Shown piece after piece: positions 1 through 11,403 of a stretch of 18,474 nt of DNA. The stretch comes from Physocladia obscura (lineage: Eukaryota > Chytridiomycota > Chytridiomycetes > Chytridiales > Chytriomycetaceae): NCBI GenBank assembly GCA_027596945.1, contig JADGJH010000448.1, positions 1 through 18,474 on the forward strand, in the 5' to 3' direction. The first letter of the stretch is position 1. The number at the start of each line of letters is the position of its first letter. A program made the translations under genes and the position numbers. The notes below the pieces were generated by a model. It saw nothing but the letters and a program-made list of their open reading frames with translations, was not told where the DNA came from and did no database searches.

Positions 1-125
1 TAAGCTGTTCCATGACTTGAATATCCCAAAAACGTTCCTGCCAGTCCCCGAGCATCCAATTTATGACTTCCAGTAGTCTTCTCAACAGGAACTTTCACCC
101 AACACTTGCTGCCAAATACTCTCAT
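1..125 (-). mobile_element. Ty1/copia-type pol fragment, runs off window edge
   Basis: Read on the minus strand from an ATG at 123-125, an open frame runs to the window start. It begins MRVFGSKCWVKVPVEK and continues with KLDARGLAGTFLGYS. This is the segment between integrase and reverse transcriptase in Ty1/copia polyproteins, where a conserved (L)RVFG...W/V...P and a K-L-D-x-R-x-x-x-G-x-F-x-G-Y pattern are usual. Only about 42 residues are inside the window. Immediately upstream on the minus strand is a long A tract (T tract on plus, 128-147), so the fragment looks truncated on this side. Family placement rests on motif recall; whether the element is intact to the left cannot be seen. Confidence 0.72.
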
Positions 126-699
126 GTTATTTTTTTTTTTTTTTTTTAAAACAGACCGCAATGAAGAGGTGAAGGGATGCTGCTCTTGAGGTTCCCAACG
201 CATTGGATAACAAAGAGGTATTATTTTGCATTTCAAAAACTTTGCCTTCAATTTTTTTTTTTTTCAACTGCTCATTCCAACCAAATTTGCTGAAATTGTA
301 TTGAATGAGAAAGAGTGCAAAAATTTCTTGAAGCTTTTGACTTCTGGTGTGATGAAGGAGCTGCCTGCAAAATACTCAAGAGCTTCTGATCAAACTTATT
401 AAGCCCAATTGATCCAGCATTGAAACATGCAAAATCAGCTGTGCTAATCAACTCTTTCTTTCAGTTGTCATCCAATGCAAGAGGTGCCATAAGTGGATAC
501 CCAAAAATGGAATTATATCATGCCAACCAAGCACTAGGACATAAACAGACTCAAAAGATGAAATGCCCAACTAGAACACAGAATCTGATGGATGGCAAGC
601 AAAAATATATACTGTCTTGTGTCTAAAAGATGAATTGGTAAATGTCACAAGACAGTTCAACAAACAACAGGAGAAATTACTAAAAGAGCATATTGAAAA
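126..699. other. Repeat-rich stretch without recognisable gene
   Basis: Two long T tracts (about 128-147 and 250-264) are visible, followed by A-rich sequence with only short frames. A 68-codon frame at 420-626 (+) resembles nothing I recognise. A short Lys/Glu-rich frame around 645-725 could be the upstream part of the RT relic shifted by one frame. The stretch is probably decayed retroelement sequence. Confidence 0.5.
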
Positions 700-1602
700 A
701 TGTGTAAAGGAAAGGAAAGGCACAATCTAGCATTGTACAGTTCAACAAAATATTTAAAGAAAATGCTTGGAGGAGACACAATCAGAGAAACATTATGCAA
801 AATGGGTGTGAACAAGGCACCAGGCCCTGGGAGAGTCACAAGGGAACTCATAATTAATGCTTGGAAAGAAATCTGGGAAGTAATAGCAATAGCAATACAA
901 CTGTGCATGGATTACTCATATGCACCTGAAAAATGACTGCTTGGAAACATAAACCCAATTCCAAAGAATGAGGACTGGGAAGCAGACTTTAACAACTTAT
1001 GCCCAATATCACTTCTAGAAACTGGATACAAGTTAACAGAATCCATCTATAACAACCACCTTTCCCCAGCACTACAGGAATATAATGTTTTTAAAGGAAG
1101 AAATCTGTCAGTACTTAAAAGTGAATCAACTGAACCAGTAATACACACAGTTAAAGCAATCTTTGATAACTGCAAAGAGAATAAAGAGGAGCTCTACACC
1201 CTCTTACTGGATATAAAAAAACCATTTGACTTAGTAAGTGTAGAGGCAGTCATGTGAAGCCACAACAGAATTAAGCTGCCATACAAATACTCAGCCTTCA
1301 AATATCACACACACAAAAACATGAAAGCCAGAGTAATCATGGCAGCAAGCCAAACAGAAGCAATTGAAATAGGTACAATGATACAACAAGGATCTGTGCT
1401 TGCACCACTTGAATGGAGAATCTTCTGGGACACATTTCTCTGTGTGATTGATAAACACACAACAGGACACATATTTACAGTAAAACACAAATTAAGATCC
1501 AATGGAAAAAAGTGGGAAGAAATAATCCACACAGAAACAATCACAGGGCTAGCATATGTGGATGATACCACACTAGTATCAAAAACATGGGAAATATTGT
1601 AA
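700..1602 (+). pseudogene. Degenerate non-LTR-type reverse transcriptase
   Basis: One frame, interrupted by two TGA codons (934-936 and 1255-1257), encodes a recognisable reverse-transcriptase domain. In order it shows the fingers motif NKAPGPGRVTRELI, a P-I-S-L-L-E-T block, palm motif A as LLLDIKKPFD, the motif B region IQQGSVLAPLEWRIFWD, and the catalytic motif C as YVDDT (usual form YADDT). It ends at TAA 1600-1602, just after motif C, so thumb, endonuclease and any RNase H are missing. At least one stop looks like a lost Trp codon: TGA sits where this family usually has W before GNI-PIPK. The style (QG...SPL-WRIF-D) is what I associate with RT proteins abundant in early-diverging fungi. 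Frame is lost upstream near 720. This is a dead copy. Confidence 0.85.
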
Positions 1603-1637
1603 AAGTAAAAGGACTTGGTAAAATTTGTCTGAACAAT

Positions 1638-4600
1638 ATGGAAGCAAAGTTGGACTGGCTACTTGATCAAGGGCCAATGACACGCCCAGCGGAGGCAGCC
1701 GATGCAATTGCATGTATCATTGCAAATGCAGGGTGAGTAGTTAGCCATCTGACAGATAGCCATTGAACGAAGCCCGAAATGAGCGAATCATTTACCCCAA
1801 AATAACATCACATATGCAGGTCCGTTCCGGGATTTGCAAGTTCAGCGTTAACACAAATTCATGCGCGACTTCGTGATGCAGGCGACAATATTGCCCCAAA
1901 AGTTGTCGAGTTGGTTGCATTTCTGCTCTCCATTGTTGGCAAACACCCAAAATCCGCACATCATTCCACATCATCCACTGCACCTCCTTCTGGAGCCACG
2001 CCAACTCAACAACAATCTTCGCATCTTGCACAGCGCGATTTATTTGTCACAAAATTTGTTAAAATCAACTGGCCACCGAAGCTCGTCAATGCGTTGGCTC
2101 TGGCCTTTTCGGACCTGCCCCTTTCCCCCATTGCTCATGAGCTGCTTGTTAACAAACTCTTCAGGTTCTTTTCTTGCTTTTTTAGCTACAGTTAATATCC
2201 TTCATGTAGGTGTATGAAGTCCAGTCCGCTCGATAATCTTGGAAATATAATCAGATTCCTTCTTATTCAAGCAAAAATAGTTCCGTAAAACTGTCAATAA
2301 TGCATGCTGAACTAATATGAAAAAATTTTGCAGACTCATCGTCGTCCAATTTTAGTTGAAATAATCTCACATATATCTCATCTGGATGAAACTATCCTTG
2401 GACATTGCTTTGAAGACCATGAAGGAGGTTCGAAGATTAAAAAGTCACAAAAAGACTTCATTCGAATCGAAGGAACGATTATTTTGCAGATCTGCTTTGG
2501 GATGCGCCAAAACATGGAATTGGGAAATGAGTTTTTGGCTTTGATAAAGAGTGAAATAAGTAATCGTGCCAAATTAAATCAATTTTCAATAAGTTTGTAA
2601 GTTTCGAAATGTTTCATTTTATTTTATTTCTGACCAGACATATTCTTTAGACTCCTTGCAATCACACAAATTCATCGTTTTGAAGTTTCAGCGCAGGAAA
2701 TTCTCAAATTGATGGCTGTGACAGCATGTAAAGATTGCGAACACATTCGTGGTGTCAAGTGGATCAATTCCGAAACAAAGTCCTCAGCTTGGCCCCAAGC
2801 AATATGGGAAACAATGCATAGAATTATTTTCAAATCTGAATACTGGGACAATATTACTCCAGAATTGACGCAATATGCGTTTATGCTTCTTGAAAGTTCA
2901 GGTACGACGGTTTCAACCAAACATAATCAAATAACAGCGAACCAATCTCTGCGCAAAATCTGGAGTTTATTTGATCTCGGTTCGCATATTCTATTTTCTC
3001 TTTCGAGAATGCATGACCAATCTGCTCACACAATCCTTGATAAAATTTTGTCACGCATAATCGCGAAACCAATTGCACTTGCAACTTTTGCTGAGATACT
3101 TGAATCAATTGTACTTCAGCGCAGTGCGATGCTTTCTCAATTTACTCCGAAAATTACGGATGCGCTAATGAGTCTTGGCAGTGTACCAGTGCATGAAAGT
3201 GAACGATTTTTATGGGCGATACGACCGTTGTTCGAACATAATGGTGCAAATACATCATTTCGCGACGAGTTGTTGATTCCGTTGCGCAAGGGAATGTTCA
3301 ACAGTGAATTAAGTGTCCGTCGAATGTCAGTCGCAACGATGGTGCACATTTTGAAACTAATTGAATCGCCGAGCGAGAGCAGTGGAAGTCAAGGTGTTGG
3401 AATTAGTTCGAATGATTCGGAGATATTCTGTAAAAATTTCTATTTTGTCGTTTGTCTCAAAATTGAAAATCGTCAAACACAGATATTTTGAAAAGAGGAA
3501 TGAATCAGCAGTACGATATTCGTGTTCAGTTGTATGAAGGGTTTCTCGCGATCGTTGATAAGCAGCCTTGGATGGGTATCGTTCATTTCCGTCAAAAGTG
3601 TTTTAATTGAACCATGATTACATCAGCTGCAAGTTGTCTGGAATTATTTTTCTCTCAGTTTACTCGTTATTATGAAGACTCTTCTGCAATCCGAGCACCT
3701 ATGCGTCTCGATGTTTGCTTTGATGGGACAACACTATCGGGTAAGCTTTCTTAATTCATAATTTGTGCATTCAATATCAATTAAACAGAGCCGTTGCCTC
3801 TATTACTTGTTCTTGTGATGGAATGTATTTTGGTGTCGCGAGAGTCTTCCCGTGAAACTGTGAGTGAATGTACAGAAATGTTTGAAAATATGGTACAACG
3901 ACTTGTTAAAGCCGACATGGCTGATTTTGAAATCAACAAAGATGGTGAATTTGCTTCTGATAGGTAATTATCTTCAAACTTTCTTCTTTCCGTCTCATTA
4001 ATAATTTTTGTTCTCAGTGAGGAAAGTAGGAAAAACAGAATGATGATCGATTGTTTAATTGGAATATACGAAGTTTCTATCGAATATGCAATGGTGTATT
4101 ATCTTTTTTTTTTTCTTTTTTTCTGTTTCGCCTCATTTTTTTTTTTTGTAACGTCACCTTAGATGGAAAAAATGGACGATAATCAAGTTGATCTTGTCTT
4201 GATATTGTTCCGAAAATCTTGTGTTGTCCGAAATTTGATTAAAGAAAAACTCAAATCAAAAAAAGGTATTCCCTTATCCATATTTGTATTGAAATTTAAG
4301 TTTTCTTTCAGGTTTTGCAAACAAAATTTACACTCACATGACACCCTCATCGAGTATTTCTCGCCGAATTTCAATGTTGGAAGCTCTATTTTCAAAAGAT
4401 GCAGTTGCACGGCTTCAAAATAATCAAGAGTTTGTTCATCAAATTATGGTGGATACGCTTGCCGTATTGAATAAAGTTTGCTTTTTTGTCTTCTTTTTTT
4501 TGAGATTTATTTTTCCAAACTAATTAAATTTGGTCAGATCACAACCCCGGCAAATGCACATTATTCAAATTCGCAATTATTTGACGACCTCACTAAGCTT

Positions 4601-6324
4601 GCGTGTATTCTTTTCAAAAATATACTCACAAGTAATTCAGAGTTGGTAATATTATATACAGTAAAATCTGTTGAGCGTGGTATATTTTTGTCAGCTGTGG
4701 AATGCTTTGAGAAACTTTTTTCATTCATCACAACATACTCTGGAAAAGACGGAGCAAAAGCTTTCTTCTTGATGCTTTCTCGTATTTTTAGTGATGACAA
4801 AAATACACCTGCGAATAATTTTGATGATGTTTCAAAAATTGGATTATTTGTGGAAGGTTTTAAGGTGAGAATTTAATCTTACATCAGTTGAATCTTTTCT
4901 TATTAAATCATAAAATAAAATAAATTAGAATCTCATCGCTGATATTCTTCATGCAAATATTCCATACACTCGTGAATCTATTCTTCTCATTAACGTTTTG
5001 GCTAATTTGTGGTCATTTCTATCAAATGGCGATCTGGACTCTGGAAAGTTGGATTATTTGACTGCAGATCTCCAAAATTGGAGCTTGGAATTGTGGCGCA
5101 AAGACAGAAGTATTCTCAGCCGAAACATTGTGGACTTTTTTTGCTCAATGCAGAGAAAAACATGCGATTTTTCCAAGGTGACATGAATTTTTGCAATCTG
5201 TCAGATCTTTTTATGTGTATTTTCCCTTAGCTTCTTGAGCTAATTTCTGACGTTCAAAAATGTGTCGGGAAAATGGTTGAAGAAGAAGACGAGGATAGTC
5301 AAGACGATGGGACTATCAAAATTCCTGAGAAAGAGTTATTATTTATTTATTCTTATTTTTGCATACTAATTTGCGCAATACAGTATTCCAGCAATTATTT
5401 CCTCCGTGCTATCAAATGTGGACGAAAACCTTGAAGAAGTCAAATGGACAATATCTAAATTGAAAACACTGGGAATCGGTAACAAATAAATTGATATATA
5501 GTCGTCAGAATGAATTAAAAATAAAAATTAGATGACATTCTCAAACTTAGACTTGAAAGTACTTTGTATAACCATATGAATGGGATGTGTGTTGTATTGT
5601 ATGAAATCTTGCGTTCGGATTTACCGTTTGAGGCCGTAGATGCAACTTTCTCAACACTTATTAAAACTTTTAAAGTTGTAAATGCGCTTTTGAAATATGT
5701 GAGTGTAGTTCATCAAAAAAAAATAATAATTACCATACATATTTCTCAACATAAACAGAAAATTTCCTGCCCCGAAATCACAAATCGATTCGAAATCCTT
5801 GTAGACACAGTTTCAGACAAATTGAGAGATGTGAGGAAAAGAAAATTTATTATAGAATTTCTGCCACTGATGCGATTTTCAGACATTGAACGAAATAATT
5901 CCTACTTTGCAAGAACGTGATTCAGAAAATGTTATCCCGGCTGACCAAAAGAAAGGATCTTCGTTTAAAAAGAGAAAACGGTGCAATTATTATTTTATAA
6001 TTCAGTTGCTTGATGTGGCATCCAGTTTAAAAATTGTCTTCAGATCAGTACGTGAATCTAAGACGATTCCCACACTCATATTCGAAACTGAGCAATTTGA
6101 CCGTTATTTGATTGCATTACATAAGAAATCGGGGGTGAGTTCATACACTGATTGAGCTTGAAATGTACTCATTTTTTCTAAAGGGAAATTTGATGAAATA
6201 TGTGAAACGTAGCACTGCTCGGGATTTCAGAATTCAGGAGAAAAAAATAAGCGCAAAAGAGAAAGAGGGTGGAAAAAAAGAAGGGAAAAATAGAAAAGAA
6301 AAGAAAACCAAGAAAGATTTATAG
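1638..6324 (+). CDS. FANCI: Fanconi anaemia group I protein (FANCI), 19 exons
   Basis: FANCI pairs with FANCD2; the dimer clamps DNA at interstrand crosslinks and is monoubiquitinated. My exons: 1638-1732, 1820-2164, 2210-2279, 2334-2596, 2651-3429, 3483-3575, 3627-3740, 3789-3963, 4018-4093, 4163-4265, 4312-4475, 4538-4864, 4929-5177, 5231-5334, 5384-5478, 5532-5698, 5759-5830, 5883-6134, 6184-6324; 1227 aa (human about 1328). All phases close. Family blocks appear in order: RIEGTIILQICFG, the helical block ending LRKGMFNSELSVRR, VQLYEGF, SRKNRMMIDCLIGIYE, EEVKWTISKLK, ESKTIPTLIFETEQF and STARDFRIQ. K650 falls at the position of the human ubiquitination lysine (K523). SQ sites are seen (for example S504), with an acidic patch in exon 14 and a Lys-rich tail. 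About 75 N-terminal residues (cap) are missing relative to human; the ATG at 1638, 35 bp after an RT relic, may not be the true start. A 63-nt in-frame intron (5981-6043) is possible, giving 1206 aa. Confidence 0.95.
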
Positions 6325-6382
6325 TTTCTTGCATTTTTTGTTTCATGCTCTCTTTTGTTTTTTGTTTGAAAAAAGTCACTCT

Positions 6383-9300
6383 ATGGACACATTCAACACG
6401 AAGGATATTGCAACATTTTTATCTGCAGTATCACACGCTATGGCAAATTCAAACTCTGATTATACTGGATTCAATTTCGAATCTGCCAATGTCGACAGTC
6501 AGTTCGGCAATAAAGCAAACAGTTCCAACAGTGTTTTGGATCTCATTGACTCGCTCATTTCCGTTGAAGAGTCCGATGAATGCTTTCATGTGAGTATTTC
6601 CGACATCAGTTGTATTCAATAATAAGCCCAACAGAAACACGCGTTGATCAAAAATTTACGAAAACTAATGGATAAAGCTGTGGGGCATCTTCTGGATTCG
6701 CAACTTTCCAATATTTCAGAATCTTCGAAATTAAGCTCAGCATACACAGGTTTTTTTACTTTTTATTTTATTAGATTGTTTCTTGGTCAAAATTGAAACG
6801 TTACAAAGATAAAAATATGATTCCAAATATTGTAGATAAAATAATGAGTTCAAGCGAATATCAATCACTTGTTTTTTCTGTTACGCAACAAGTGCAAATG
6901 GGTGTGCAACAACTACAAATAGCTAACGCATTCGAGTCTCAATCAAATGCACAGATTCAATATAATACAGCGCAAAATTTTTCTGCTCATACTATGTCAC
7001 GAACAAGTGGAGCAGTTGGTTTTAATGCTTCACTAAATTCACAGAATTTTCACGAAAACTGTCAGAACTCATTTTCAACACATTCCAATGTAACCAACGA
7101 CAGCTATTCTGGATCTTTTTCTTCATCTTCTTTCATGCCACCACCTGTTGAAGAGCTTAAATTAATAATTTCGAATTTAAGCAGCAGATTTGGTGCTGAT
7201 GCAAGATATGATGCAGCTCAGGTTTCGATTTGTTTGCAAATTTGCCTGTGTGTTAAATTTACAATTCCAGAAATTCAATAAATTATCAACTGCTGATTTG
7301 CTTTCATCTGAGTTTTGGAATGAAACAAAATCAGGTATTGGTGTTTGCCTGTCTGACGCAGACACAAGGTGAGAGCGGATGACTTTTTGTTGTTTTAGCT
7401 TATCCCGTTAATCAAAATAGAGTATCGTGTATTGGTCTGCATATTTGTGCAAGAGTTTTTAAATCTTCGCCACCACCAATGGTGAGAAACCATGAATATC
7501 GCGATGTTATTTAAAATAACTTTTGTAGACTGGCGAAGTTTTTTTAGTTTTAATCCAGCATCTTATCGACATTTATGACACTGGGAGAAATATTCCTCGA
7601 TACACTGATACCGGCTTGGATTCTTCAGATTGTGCTGTCGATCTTCTTCTTAAAAAGGTTTTTTTTTGTCGTTCTAACGTTAAATAACGTCGAAAACTGT
7701 GATCATAGTTTCGCCTATTTCTACAATTCCAACTTGAGTTGCCGTCATGTTGGCTGAGATTCACAGATCAGCTCTTTCGCTCCTGCTTGAATGCCACGTA
7801 TAAACTTCTGAAAATCTCGAATTTTTTGGTATTGCAGGACCAAACGAACAAAAAAAGCAAAGCGAAAATTTTTACGCCACTGCATATTATTGCTATTCTA
7901 GATCCTAAATGCCACTGGTTTGAAAAATGGACTTTAAGCTCTTTTGGCCGAGGGCAAAGTGTCGTAGAAATTCGGACAGCCGATTTGGTCACTCAGTTGG
8001 CAGAAATGTTCATAGAATACTTGCGAAATATACCTCTTTCCGGTGAAAGATTTCCAAGTCGCATTGTTGTGGTTGGTGGCAGTGGTCGCGGCCGAGCAGG
8101 TACCCAAGAAGTAGTGGTGATGGATTATGAATTTGGTTTTGAAGACGGAGAAAATAGCGGAAGCGGAAATGGCGGAAAGGGTCTTTGCAAAGAAAAAATT
8201 AGTACTTTGGATTTAGAATATGCGCATTTCGTCCAAATTTTGATTGTTCTTGGAAAACTGGTGCGCAGTAAAGCTGGTCGAGAGTGTTTTCCTGTGAAGA
8301 TTTCGAGCTGTTTGAAAGAGAATTGGAATGAACTTCAGTTGTTTGATTTATTTGGTGAGTTTATTTTCTCAAGTAACCAATGGCTGACCATACCCTCAGA
8401 CGATGGAAAAGGAAAATTAACATTTACTGTTGACTCTTTTACTCTTGTTCTGGTCAAATTAATGTGCAAATGTTCGCGTGTTGGTCCAAGCAACATCAAT
8501 TTTAACAAATCATCTACTGATTTCGATACATTACATCTATCGACTGTTAGCTTTCGCATCCTTCAAAATCTTACGATAGACGAAGAACGATGCGAAAACA
8601 TATTTACAGTGAGAATAAAAATTCAAAAAGCTGCTTTTTTTTTTCGTTTTTCTTCCTTGTATTTGTGTTTAAATAAGTTTATCAGTCTTTATATCTTATG
8701 GAGCTTATGTCTCCAGTTTCAAGAATACTCTCGGGCGAAATTATAAAGTCGACAAACGAATGTATTCTGCTAAATGTTGGAAAAATGCTTTCACATATGG
8801 CATCTTCGACAACAGCACGAAAACTACTTCTTTACGACCAAATCGAGAACGGGCGAAAAATTTCTTCTCACCTCGAAATAATCTTAAATCTAGTGTTAAA
8901 ATCTCTAAAAGATCAAAAATTTTGCAACAAAACAATGTTTTCTACAAAAGTTCTTGAAACATTTCTATTTTTTTTGAGGCAGCTGTATCGGACATGTGAC
9001 GGTATTCAAATTTTACATCCATACTGTCTTCATTTGGCAATTTCTGAAAATTTGAAAAACGAGACTTGGCTAAAAAGCAGCTTTTCGTCAAACATTTTAT
9101 CGCGAAATGAATGGATCCATGCATCAATTGATAATCTCCTAAATTTTGCAGGAACTCCATTCGGTTTCGCGTTGCTAACCGAAAGTGGAACACTGCAAAA
9201 ATGCATAGCACATATGTTTAATCGATATCAACAAAGGATGCAGGTCAGTTCCAGTGAAAAATTTGGATATGGGGTCCTTGTTTCACAAATTGGAGTTACT

Positions 9301-11340
9301 CGATGTGGAATGAAAGCACTAATTGAAACGGGACTTGTGGAAAACGCAATCAAAGCTGTCTGGGAACTATTAGAGTTTGGTTAGTTAAAGTATTGATAAT
9401 ATTTTCATAATCTAATATTTAAATATTGTAGATAATGTGTTTGACAAGCAAGACATTGACATAGATGATTATCATTCTCGTAAAATTGTGAATAACTTGT
9501 TGAAACTTCTATCTTCATTTTCTGGCTTGTCGGAAATAATTACAGGGGACAAAATACCAGGAAAGAATTCACTGTTATACTTGATTCATAAGCTAGTTAT
9601 TTTGGATAATTTTGTTAAAAATGGTTCTTTGTTGCACGAAGAATGTTGTCGGGTATTTTTCTAATTTTATACCCTCATTGCAAGTTTAACTGTAAAATAA
9701 GATTGGACTGAGAATTTTATCTCTTTTAACTTCTTCATTGGATTCATTTATTCTGCTGGAATCAAAGTTTAGCTTTCAAACATCATTATTGAAGCAACAA
9801 GAGGAAATCAGACTGGATCATGGTTAGTTTTAATAAACACCAGTTGAATTTGACTATATATATTGTAGAATGCGATGAGTTTATAATTGATCACAATTCT
9901 TTGTTGAGAAACAAGATTTTAGTGGCCACATATTTAATGGGTGGCCCAAATGAAAGACACATTCCTCATGAAACTGACTTTGATTCGGAATTACCAATTC
10001 TTTTTTGTCAGTACCCGTGCCCTGAAGTGTATTCAAGTTATAATGATTATCATTGTTCAAGTCCAGAATTTGACAGGTTCATGACTGGAACTCCTTGGTT
10101 TTATCTAACTTAGTCTTTATTTTAGTACGAAAACGCAATTATTTCAAATTGTATCAGATAATGACAGAGCCAAAGCAGCACTTGGAATTCAGCAAGTTAA
10201 GGTATATTTAAGTTGTAAAAAATTTCTTCGTAACTAAAGTGGATTATTCAGATACAGATTATATCTACAATTAGTGCTGGTCCACTTTCCATAACTTCAA
10301 TACGTCTTTTAATAACTTACATGCATGAAGTGCTCAATCTGGCTGTGATAGATCAAAATGCTACAGTTTTTGGGTTCCAATTAAAACAAGAGTCGAATAT
10401 TCAAAATCAACCTGAATTTAATGACTGGACTGCAAAGGTGAAAATTTTGATGTTAAATCAAAAAATAATTTTAAAAAAATCAGATATCAAAAACGAATGA
10501 ACTAGGGTTGTCTTTAGTAGTTCGATATATTCAATATCTACTGCCAGAAATTGATGAACAGAAAACTCGAAAAGATTTGGGTGAGCTGTTTCGAAGGCTT
10601 GAATACATGTCATTGAAAAAATTTGATTCGAATTCACACCAAAATTTTGATGGGTTTGATTGGTAAGTGACTTCAAGTTGCCAATAACAATAATATTATT
10701 AACTAAATAAAGAATATACAGGTTTGTCGCAACCATCTTCATTCTTCATGAGTGCTCGCTGCAAAGCTCATTGGAGTTTTTGAATTTGATACATCAGTTT
10801 TCAGCTTCATCGTTCATCTGGCCATTTCGATCACAACTTGAGGCGAACCATAAGCATGAAAACCACGTTCCTCTCCTTTATTCTGTTATGTGCTTTTTCG
10901 TGGAGTTAATTCTTGAGCAAGAACACCCAAACATTTTTTCGGCTTTTACCTTATCAGGATGCACATCATCACAGGTATCGAAGTCTTGTGAATTCTTTGA
11001 AAAGAAATTAATATTTTAACAGATTTCTTACCGATGGTTTCGCGAAATGCTTTGGAATGTTATTGATTTCCCACAAATTGCGGCCTATACGTTTTTATCT
11101 GTTACTCTAGGAGCTGATTGGCAAATTTACTTTTGTATTGCTTTACTCCAGCATTTAGAGAGCGGAATCATGAGTTCAACGTATGATGGAGAGCTGATTT
11201 GTTTCTTGAACGATGCAAGTCGTGTTGGTAAAAATTTATCTGGATTTCTAGTAAATGCAGAAACTTTGGAATATATGCAGAAATTAGAGTCAAAGTACCG
11301 TTTGGCGATTTTTACAAGGATGGCATCGGTGGGGAATTGA
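6383..11340 (+). CDS. TBC1D32: Protein broad-minded (BROMI/TBC1D32), 16 exons
   Basis: BROMI is a large helical protein with a C-terminal TBC-like domain. In animals and algae it works with the CDK20/CCRK kinase to build and maintain cilia. My exons: 6383-6589, 6635-6749, 6809-7221, 7271-7334, 7399-7481, 7529-7657, 7709-8608, 8686-9379, 9432-9652, 9702-9822, 9869-10076, 10126-10201, 10252-10437, 10484-10662, 10722-10974, 11023-11340; 1388 aa with all phases closing (human about 1257). Diagnostic blocks include a P-x-x-W-L-R-F motif (exon 7), FTPLHIIAILDPKCHWFEKW (residues about 385-405), and the C-terminal TBC-like stretch from about 1284 with WFREMLWNVIDF, LGADWQIYFCIALL and a final EYMQKLE. 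Residues 160-230 are Gln/Ser/Asn-rich linker. The start follows the FANCI stop by 58 bp, so promoter elements must lie in or near the FANCI 3' end. A 45-nt in-frame intron at 8355-8399 is possible. Confidence 0.9.
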
Positions 11341-11403
11341 TTTTCTTATCATCATTATGTTTAAGAAATTTGTTTTCCACGTTTTTTCTTTTTAAAGGCT
11401 AAA

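Noticed and set aside
1911..2195. Start of a separate gene in plus-strand frames around 1861-2217
   Set aside because: The credited frame joins FANCI exons 1 and 2 in phase (LTQIHARLRDAG ... FVTKFVKINWPPKLV) and matches the family; the other frames are shadows.
4094..4162. Poly-T tracts as possible functional element
   Set aside because: They sit inside a FANCI intron and look like ordinary polypyrimidine/low-complexity intron sequence.
8741..8957. Opposing short frames over BROMI exon 8
   Set aside because: Exon 8 continues in one frame for 231 codons with correct splice phases on both sides; the others are chance.
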